Assembly: GCA_030625995.1 (NCBI GenBank)
Contig: DAOUPU010000021.1
Location: 1 to 21,264 of the forward strand
Direction: 5' to 3'
DNA: 21,264 bases
Origin: Flavobacteriaceae bacterium
GTDB lineage: Bacteria; Bacteroidota; Bacteroidia; Flavobacteriales; Flavobacteriaceae
Made by a program: the position numbers and the translations under genes. This document shows, in pieces, positions 15,088 to 21,264 of the stretch. A model generated the notes under the pieces. It was not told where the DNA came from, searched no databases, and saw only the letters and a program-made list of their open reading frames with translations. How positions within the stretch are numbered: position 1 is the stretch's first letter; each line of letters begins with the position of its first letter.

Positions 15088-17352
15088 CTATTTCACCTCA
15101 GATTCCGGTGCCGCTTCAGGGCTTACACCCCATTCTTTATTTGGAAATTCTCCCATTTCTAATTTCAGGGTCGACCCATTTAAAATATCATCATGTGTAA
15201 ACCAAACTTTGTTATAGGGTTTGCCATTTAATGTTACCGACTGAATATATTTGTTCTTCTTGGAAGAATTATTTGCTATAATGGTAAATGTTTTTCCATT
15301 TTCAAGATCAATAGATGTTTTCTCAAAAATGGGACTTCCAATATTATAGATTGGTAAGCCAGGAGTTACAGGATAAAATCCCATCGAAGAAAAAACTACC
15401 CATGAGGTCATTGCCCCTCCATCTTCATCGCCCGGAATTCCAAAGATGCTATCCTGAAACCATGCGTCTAATAAAAAGCGGACACGTTTTTGTGTTTTCC
15501 ATGGTGCACCGGCATAATTATACAAATAAGGAATATGAAAACTCGGTTCATTTCCCATAGAAAACTGTCCTACCATTCCACTGGAATCAGCAAATAAGGC
15601 AAAGAATTGATATTTTGTTCTACCCAATCCTTCTCTGAATAAATTATCCAAATTATCTATAAACTGTTCTCTCCCACCCATCAGATCTATCAAGCCATGA
15701 ATATCCTGTTGGGCTTGCCAAGCATAGGTAAAACCATTATTCTCGTCGTAATAATCACGCCCCCCAGGACCACCATCAAATTTCGGATCAATATCTATCC
15801 AATTTCCTTCAGAATCTTTTGGCATCATTAAGCCGTTCTTTGGTTGATAAAGATTTCTATAATTAAGAGCTTGCGTATTATAATATTCATAATCCTGCTT
15901 TTTATCCAACTCCAATGCCATTTGCCCAAGAGCCCAATCATCATAACTATGGGCTAGAGTTATGGCAACACTTTCTCTTTTTTCAAACCAGTGTACTTTT
16001 TCTACAAACTCTTTTTCATCCGGTTTCAACGATGGGAAATATCCATTTTCTCTATAAAAATCATCCAATTCTGTTTTCTCTCCGTTTACCCAAGGAATCA
16101 TTGTTGCATCCGTAGCATTTTTTTTCATTCCTTCATACGCTTTTTCCACATCAAAATTTCGTATTCCTTTTCGATAAGCATCCAAAAAAACGATCGTCGA
16201 ATGAAATCCATGCATGGCTGGTTTATCCATATAAAGTATTGGGAACTGTGGCATCCATCCTCCTTCTTCATACATACGCACATAGGACTGCAACATATCT
16301 GATTCCAGTTCCGGAGACAGTATCATTCGCAACGGGTGTTGGGTAAGATAGGTATCCCAAACCCAATCATCTGTGTAAAAATCTCTTGAATCTGTATGCA
16401 CAGTGTGGTCATAGGCACTAAAATATTTTCCTTCTTCAGTTATATTTACCATACGTTCGTAATACCTGTAAAGAGAAGTATAAAAAACATTTCTTTGTGC
16501 TTCAGTACCTCCTTCCACTTTGATCTGTCCTAACTTCTTATTCCAAATAGATGTGGCCTGATCCTTTAATTTGTTAAAATTCCATTGTGGAATTTCATTT
16601 TGTAGGTTTTTTCGTGCTTGCTCAACACTGATATAGGAGATCGCATATTTAAATTCAACAGTTCTAGCTGATTTATCAGAAAAACTCACCCATGCATTCG
16701 CTTGTTCTCTACTCGTTTTTCTTCTTTTATTTACAATGATCTGCTTATCAAAAGAAGTTTGAATATCTGTATTAAACTCCCCATAGACATATGCTTTCAT
16801 CCCACCGAACTCTTCAATACCAATTATTGAATTTCCTTCACCCTGTCTCCAGGATCCGTCATGCGTTATATTATATTTAAGTTTTTTGATCCCATTTTTC
16901 GGAAAGTGAAATTTAAAATAACCAGCTTTTGACCCGGGAGTAAATTCTGTTCCTATTTCAGAATCTACAAAATAGGTAGAATAATAATTCGGTTTTAAAA
17001 TTTCTTGGTCGTGATCCCAGGTTTGTTTTTCACTCCACGTTTCATTTTCATCTTTCAAGATACCCGGTAGGACACCAAAAAGTTCTCCTTCACGATGTGA
17101 TACCATGGAAAGCGTAAAGAATGCTATTTGATCATCCAGATAATCTATTCTATAAGGATGCATTCTAATAGGCTGATTTGGTAACTGTACATTGGGCCGC
17201 ATGGGATGTAACAAATATCCGACTGAACCAATATCCGGATTTACATATTGAAGATTGTTTTGCTGAATCCTAGATTCACTATATGTATTTTCTTCGCATG
17301 AAATTATCATTAACATTATGAATACCAGAATTATAGATTTTAAACTTTTCAT
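15088..17352 (-). CDS. GH92 alpha-mannosidase-family lipoprotein
   Basis: The 754-residue product is a full-length GH92 enzyme, a family of calcium-dependent inverting exo-alpha-mannosidases. The signal ends in LMIISC (Cys19), marking a lipoprotein. An N-terminal beta-sandwich (about 30-240) precedes the (alpha/alpha)6 barrel with GGWMPQFPILYMDKPAMHGFHS, YDENNGF, MGNEPSFHIPYLYNY and GDEDGGAMTSW. From family knowledge, the Glu in YDENN (about 537) is the likely general acid and Asp642/Asp644 in GDEDGG the base region. GNEPSFH has Phe where many members have His, which may affect substrate choice. I chose the ATG at 17352 because it opens directly into the lipoprotein signal; a TTG at 17415 would add an implausible 21-residue lead. 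It is last in an operon with GH31 and GDPD genes. Confidence 0.95.
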   Translation of the reverse strand: MKSLKSIILVFIMLMIISCEENTYSESRIQQNNLQYVNPDIGSVGYLLHPMRPNVQLPNQPIRMHPYRIDYLDDQIAFFTLSMVSHREGELFGVLPGILKDENETWSEKQTWDHDQEILKPNYYSTYFVDSEIGTEFTPGSKAGYFKFHFPKNGIKKLKYNITHDGSWRQGEGNSIIGIEEFGGMKAYVYGEFNTDIQTSFDKQIIVNKRRKTSREQANAWVSFSDKSARTVEFKYAISYISVEQARKNLQNEIPQWNFNKLKDQATSIWNKKLGQIKVEGGTEAQRNVFYTSLYRYYERMVNITEEGKYFSAYDHTVHTDSRDFYTDDWVWDTYLTQHPLRMILSPELESDMLQSYVRMYEEGGWMPQFPILYMDKPAMHGFHSTIVFLDAYRKGIRNFDVEKAYEGMKKNATDATMIPWVNGEKTELDDFYRENGYFPSLKPDEKEFVEKVHWFEKRESVAITLAHSYDDWALGQMALELDKKQDYEYYNTQALNYRNLYQPKNGLMMPKDSEGNWIDIDPKFDGGPGGRDYYDENNGFTYAWQAQQDIHGLIDLMGGREQFIDNLDNLFREGLGRTKYQFFALFADSSGMVGQFSMGNEPSFHIPYLYNYAGAPWKTQKRVRFLLDAWFQDSIFGIPGDEDGGAMTSWVVFSSMGFYPVTPGLPIYNIGSPIFEKTSIDLENGKTFTIIANNSSKKNKYIQSVTLNGKPYNKVWFTHDDILNGSTLKLEMGEFPNKEWGVSPEAAPESEVK

Positions 17353-17382
17353 TATAATCTTTTTAAATTTATTGTAATTTAT

Positions 17383-17418
17383 CAAATTCATTTTGATGTT
17401 TGTACCAGGGATCAAAAA
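17383..17418 (-). promoter_or_regulatory. Possible internal promoter before the GH92 gene
   Basis: On the minus strand TTTTTG (17418-17413) is followed after 22 nt by TGAATTTG (17390-17383), one mismatch from TAnnTTTG, and this lies about 30 nt before the GH92 ATG. Spacing fits the 17-23 nt range of Bacteroidota promoters. The 82-nt gap after the GDPD gene leaves room for it. AT-rich sequence makes chance matches common. Confidence 0.25.
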
Positions 17419-17434
17419 TTTATTTCACCCAATT

Positions 17435-18325
17435 TTAATCGTGTAGTCCTTTATATCTTAAAAGTTCCAACAACATTTCGGGCTCATCGGTTTGGATCAT
17501 ATTGGCTCCATTTCCTAATAATTCTTTCAAAACCTCCTCTCCCTTCCCATAACGAATATAAGCATCGGCTTCCCCTAAAGCATTGATCCAAATTCTGGCA
17601 TTATTATCTCTTAACATTTTTGACAGTTCTTTGGTGTAAAACTTAGGGTCGATATGTACAACAGGAGGTGCATATCTAACAATAGCCGAATCTGCCATTT
17701 TAAAAGAATAAGCTCTTGGCATAATTTGAGCGGAGCTTTCCATTTTTATTACCTCATCTAACTGATGGTAGTCATTGTCGAAATAAAATACATCATTATT
17801 TGTTCCTGTCTTTTCAACCATCTCAACAAGACCTTTCACATTATCTGTTTTCATATCAATATCGACCATTATTTTTCCTTTAATAATTTTTAAGGCCGCT
17901 TCGAAGGTTGGAATCGACTCTTCACTTATCCTTCCATAAGGTGATTTTAATCGAAAGGTTTTTAATTCGGCCAGGGTCAGATCTACGACCTTTCCTTTAC
18001 CAGTAGTAGTGCGATCTATGTCTGAATCGTGCATTAAAACCAGAAAACCATCCTTTGTAGTTCGTACATCTAATTCAACTATATCCACACCTAAATCAAT
18101 GGCCTTATTAATAGATGCCAAGGAATTTTCGAAGTTTTCCATATGTGCCCCTCTATGTGCCGCTACCAGTACCGCTTTTGAGGTTGCATCGTGAAATTCC
18201 TCTAATATTTTTGAACTATCTACTTTATAACTTGTATTTGTACTCGTACAAGACAGGAAAAAAATGGTAGTGAATACTGCTACAACATTTAAAATTTTTC
18301 TATTATTTTTAATAATTGATCTCAT
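17435..18325 (-). CDS. Glycerophosphodiester phosphodiesterase lipoprotein
   Basis: This 296-residue protein carries a lipoprotein signal ending in FFLSC (Cys26) and one complete GDPD barrel. Key residues are present: HRG at 57-59, ENS at 66-68, VELD with Glu84 and Asp86, and LMHD with His99, plus DIDMK in the middle and QTDEPEMLLELL at the end. GDPD enzymes hydrolyse phosphodiesters such as glycerophosphoglycerol or glycerophosphocholine to an alcohol and glycerol-3-phosphate; some cut other phosphodiesters. Its start overlaps the GH31 gene by 17 nt, so the two are translationally linked. The company of GH31 and GH92 suggests it may act on a phosphodiester-bearing glycan rather than on ordinary lipid headgroups, but this is inference. 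Confidence 0.92.
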   Translation of the reverse strand: MRSIIKNNRKILNVVAVFTTIFFLSCTSTNTSYKVDSSKILEEFHDATSKAVLVAAHRGAHMENFENSLASINKAIDLGVDIVELDVRTTKDGFLVLMHDSDIDRTTTGKGKVVDLTLAELKTFRLKSPYGRISEESIPTFEAALKIIKGKIMVDIDMKTDNVKGLVEMVEKTGTNNDVFYFDNDYHQLDEVIKMESSAQIMPRAYSFKMADSAIVRYAPPVVHIDPKFYTKELSKMLRDNNARIWINALGEADAYIRYGKGEEVLKELLGNGANMIQTDEPEMLLELLRYKGLHD

Positions 18326-20081
18326 AATTTCCTTTGGAATAATTTTGTGTTTTGATAATTATTTTTTGTCTAGCCGGATCGAATTTCCAATTTTCCTCTT
18401 CAATAAGCCGGTTTCCATCCAGGGTAACTTTATTTGGTGCAACTTTGGATTGAATAATTAATATATGAGGAATTTGTGTCCCTTTTAAATTCACCTTCAA
18501 TCTCTGATCATCAATAAAATCATAATAAATTTCAGTCTCCTCTTTCGTATCTGTATGGTAATAAGTAAACCCATTCTCTCCTTTTGGATAAATTAAAATG
18601 GTTGTAAATCCGCTAGAATTTTCATCTCCAATATTCGTATAATCTCTTTCGATATTCATTGGAATAATGGCTCCTTCTTTTATAAAAACAGGGAATTCAT
18701 CCAAAGCATATTCTCTTTCAAAAGTGCTTTTCCCTTCAAGTAATTCAGTATCGTTAAAAAAGTATCGCCATTGTCCTTTTGGTAAGGTGACTTCCCTCAT
18801 CTTTGAATCAACATAAATAGGTGCTACTAAAAAGTCATCTCCGAACATATATTGATATTTCCCATTACTTATAACCGTTTGTAATCTTCTACCATCTTTA
18901 TGTGCAGTTACAACATAGTGATACATATATGGCACTAACTCAGTGTGTAACCACGAGAATTTTCGAATCACTTCCAATTCTTCCTCTGTTCTTTTCCATA
19001 ATCTTCTTTCTCCATGTCCACCATTCATAAACAGACCACAAAAAGTCGAAAATTGCGTCCATCTTATATATAGGCGTGGTGGAATTGTGCCTCCTGAAAA
19101 TCCAGCAACATCAGAACCTATAATGTTATAGCCGAGTTCAGCACTTTCTAAGATACTTTCTATTGCAGATTCAAAGCCTTCAATACCTTCTAAGGCAATA
19201 TCAACTTTTTCCTCATTGTTTTCCGAAATCATTTTTTGGGTAACCCATTCATGTTTTTGATCACCAACCCAATTTACAGGTGAGGCGTCAAAAGGAGCAA
19301 AACCTTCTGGATGAAATCCTCGATCAATAGATCTCGAAAGTGTTACAAACTCAGGATTTTGAGTCAAACCATGTTTGTATTCATCACGATAATATAAGTC
19401 CATGTATTTCCGAGTTGTCATTAAACCGTCATTTGTTTTTTTATAAAAAAATGGAATACCCCATAATTCGGTCCAAAACAAAGTGGCTGCTCCATCTAAT
19501 TTCCAACCGTCTATTCCCAGATCAAACACATTTTGCTGCATTTCTCTCCACCATTTTATTCCTTCCGGATTGGTATAATCTATAAATCCACCATCGCCTT
19601 TCCACCAGTTATTTAATTTATCTGATTTTACTAAATAACCATTTTTTCTGGCACCGCTGTACCAGGGCTCAGAATTTTTTATTCTTGTATCCTTGTTAAA
19701 GCTATTCACAAAAGAGGTCATCCACAGAACAACTCTGTAATCATCATCCTGTAATTTTTTAAACCAGATTTCAGGATTTGGATAACGTGATGTATCTACT
19801 TCGAAATCATTGTATCGCAAGGACCATGGACTGTCTAAAATAATAGTTCTTACAGGTATGTCGTTTTCTTTATAACCATCTAATAATTCATCCACATAAG
19901 CAGCTGTATTCACATCATCTTCCCAAAGCCAATTTTCAAGTGCCCAAGCTGGTGTTAACGGTAATTGCACGTGTCTTTGAGAATTAAAAGGCATTCCCCA
20001 AAAAGGGAGGATCCAATAGAAGTATATTATTATCAATAATAGCGAGATAAACACTATTAATTTTCTAATCCATTTTTTCAT
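18309..20081 (-). CDS. GH31-family glycosidase, membrane-anchored, lacking the N-terminal sandwich
   Basis: The 590-residue protein starts with an uncleaved-looking membrane helix (about 8-28). The catalytic (beta/alpha)8 barrel begins directly near residue 42 (TPAWALENWLW). Nucleophile Asp196 lies in GIDGWKLDGA and acid/base Asp324 in NIIGSDVAGFSGG. The substrate-loop block YIRWTQFSTFCGLFMNGGHGERRLW is conserved, and beta-domains end the protein. GH31 enzymes are retaining alpha-glycosidases (glucosidases, xylosidases, galactosidases, sulfoquinovosidases). The specificity cannot be assigned here. Most members have an N-terminal beta-sandwich of about 150-250 residues before the barrel; it is absent, which explains the short length. 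The ATG at 20081 follows the membrane-protein gene by 23 nt, and the end overlaps the GDPD gene. Confidence 0.92.
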   Translation of the reverse strand: MKKWIRKLIVFISLLLIIIYFYWILPFWGMPFNSQRHVQLPLTPAWALENWLWEDDVNTAAYVDELLDGYKENDIPVRTIILDSPWSLRYNDFEVDTSRYPNPEIWFKKLQDDDYRVVLWMTSFVNSFNKDTRIKNSEPWYSGARKNGYLVKSDKLNNWWKGDGGFIDYTNPEGIKWWREMQQNVFDLGIDGWKLDGAATLFWTELWGIPFFYKKTNDGLMTTRKYMDLYYRDEYKHGLTQNPEFVTLSRSIDRGFHPEGFAPFDASPVNWVGDQKHEWVTQKMISENNEEKVDIALEGIEGFESAIESILESAELGYNIIGSDVAGFSGGTIPPRLYIRWTQFSTFCGLFMNGGHGERRLWKRTEEELEVIRKFSWLHTELVPYMYHYVVTAHKDGRRLQTVISNGKYQYMFGDDFLVAPIYVDSKMREVTLPKGQWRYFFNDTELLEGKSTFEREYALDEFPVFIKEGAIIPMNIERDYTNIGDENSSGFTTILIYPKGENGFTYYHTDTKEETEIYYDFIDDQRLKVNLKGTQIPHILIIQSKVAPNKVTLDGNRLIEEENWKFDPARQKIIIKTQNYSKGNYEINY

Positions 20082-20104
20082 TTTTTAAAATTCAATTTTG
20101 TTAA

Positions 20105-21264
20105 TTATTTGTTATGGTTTAAACTTGAACTTATATCAGGTAACGGCAGAATCATCTGTCTATATAAATAGATGCAATAAATCTCAACGATAAAAAAGGA
20201 AATGGAGTCAAGCCATACTTCACTGGAGTTCCAATCTTGTAAAAATAAACTACCTGAAATTATATGATGCAAAGCAAAATTGAAATAATAAAATGGCAGC
20301 ATAATAATCAGAACAATAAGACTTTTTTCTCGAAATGATTTTTTGGCAAAAGTTTTTCCGATTTTACCCTGCGAATAGAGCCAGTATAAAGAGAGGCCAA
20401 TGACGGTAACAATGAGCTTAACCGTAGTTACATCAGGTTTATAAACGACACCTGAAGCCAAAAAAGCTTTACGGATTCCGCCTTCAAGGCTTTCGGCAAT
20501 ACCATGGAAAAACAATAGATACAAGGCAACGCTATAAAGAACAAATTTCCCAAAAGGCTTCCAGTTCGAAACTTCCAGTCCGGTTGGGATATCTGTTTCG
20601 GCTAATTTTTTATCTGAAAAGCGCCCGTAAAACCAGAAAATCAGCCCACCAAAAATAAATCCTGTGAAATATTCCCATAAACCCCAGGCAACGGAGCCCC
20701 CTATTTCATTAATTAATAATGACAGCGGTCGCCAGACATTCGCTATTGCAAGAGAGAAAGCAAAAATGACCATAGCACTGAGCGCATTATTAAAAAACTT
20801 TTTATCTACTTTTATATAGCGGATGTAAAGCAAAGCAGGAACTATTGCCATTGCAGTTGACATATTTCCACGCATAGACCCATAACTTCGGTCCGATATC
20901 CCGGTAAGATAAATCTCATTATAATATATAGGAGTTAAATAAGGAATGAGAAATTCAGCTAAAAAACCTGCTACAAACCGCGTAACCGCAAATAGTATAA
21001 TAATTATAAAGACATCCTTTAACGTGTATTTTTGTTTTGTGAAAAAATATCCGCCAAACAGAAGCGAAGGCATCCCAAACCAGGAAATACCAACAATAAA
21101 CAGCCAAAAATAACCCGTCCACCACGGCACAGCAATATCGACATTTGGCGGGAGGTATCCAGGAAGAACACCCGGGATTCCCGCCTGTGGGACAAACGTG
21201 CCCCATCCTGCCCGCAAGAGAAGAATAGAAAAAACAACTAAACTAAAATCCAATATATTGAATT
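20105..21264 (-). CDS. Polytopic membrane protein of unknown function (partial, 5' end cut)
   Basis: The frame is open to the right edge. A TTG at 21253 is in frame, but upstream codons (Phe-Asn-Ile) are also coding, so the N-terminus is missing. About 386 codons are visible. They contain roughly nine or ten hydrophobic segments, with polar loops such as PQAGIPGVLPGYLPPN and YLTGISDRSYGSMRGNMS, and a short hydrophilic tail. I do not recognise the family. It does not show obvious MFS, SGLT or acyltransferase signatures. It is followed after 23 nt by the GH31 gene, so it probably heads or belongs to the same operon and could transport, sense or modify the glycan or its products. Confidence 0.75.
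   Translation of the reverse strand, partial: FNILDFSLVVFSILLLRAGWGTFVPQAGIPGVLPGYLPPNVDIAVPWWTGYFWLFIVGISWFGMPSLLFGGYFFTKQKYTLKDVFIIIILFAVTRFVAGFLAEFLIPYLTPIYYNEIYLTGISDRSYGSMRGNMSTAMAIVPALLYIRYIKVDKKFFNNALSAMVIFAFSLAIANVWRPLSLLINEIGGSVAWGLWEYFTGFIFGGLIFWFYGRFSDKKLAETDIPTGLEVSNWKPFGKFVLYSVALYLLFFHGIAESLEGGIRKAFLASGVVYKPDVTTVKLIVTVIGLSLYWLYSQGKIGKTFAKKSFREKSLIVLIIMLPFYYFNFALHHIISGSLFLQDWNSSEVWLDSISFFIVEIYCIYLYRQMILPLPDISSSLNHNK

Noticed and set aside
17353..17415. TTG start at 17415 for the GH92 gene
   Set aside because: It would place 21 residues before an otherwise ideal lipoprotein signal that starts at the ATG at 17352.

Overview
The window is AT-rich, densely coded DNA, most likely from a marine-type member of the Bacteroidota, class Flavobacteriia. 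This rests on a complete Bat aerotolerance cluster in the flavobacterial order, Bacteroidota-style lipoprotein signals on glycoside hydrolases, few Shine-Dalgarno sequences, and one sequence fitting the Bacteroidota -7 promoter element TAnnTTTG. All genes but one (a sulfatase) are on the minus strand.

Region 1 (about 1-8660, read right to left) is the Bat cluster: moxR (AAA+ ATPase), a DUF58 protein, a membrane protein of the Bat-cluster hypothetical class, batA and batB (membrane-anchored von Willebrand factor A proteins), batC (TPR protein), batD (large exported single-pass protein), then the start of a further exported protein, possibly batE, that runs off the left edge. MoxR probably remodels or activates the VWA/DUF58 proteins at the inner membrane, while BatC and BatD act on the periplasmic side. 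Between batA and batB sits an extra gene for a four-helix-bundle (S23/IVP-like) protein. It carries a single-base frameshift and is flanked by inverted arrays of an 8-nt repeat. Several other gaps in the cluster hold short-period (7, 8 or 15 nt) repeats, the largest being about 20 heptads at 281-424.

Region 2 (about 8730-13264) holds housekeeping genes: panB (pantothenate synthesis) with a clear intrinsic terminator overlapping its stop codon, a CvpA-family membrane protein, and a RecB/AddA-like helicase-nuclease starting with GTG.

Region 3 (13356-21264) is a glycan-degradation locus. A lipoprotein sulfatase on the plus strand converges on a minus-strand operon: polytopic membrane protein (cut by the right edge), membrane-anchored GH31 glycosidase without the usual N-terminal sandwich domain, glycerophosphodiester phosphodiesterase lipoprotein, and GH92 alpha-mannosidase-family lipoprotein. 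The set suggests surface or periplasmic trimming of a decorated (sulfated and possibly phosphodiester-bearing) alpha-linked glycan. No SusC/SusD pair is visible. The convergent gap carries an unusual 14-bp inverted repeat.

I saw no tRNA, rRNA, CRISPR array, insertion sequence or phage gene. The less ordinary items are the decayed four-helix-bundle gene with its inverted octamer flanks, the repeat-filled Bat gaps, and the GH31-GDPD-GH92-membrane protein gene set.
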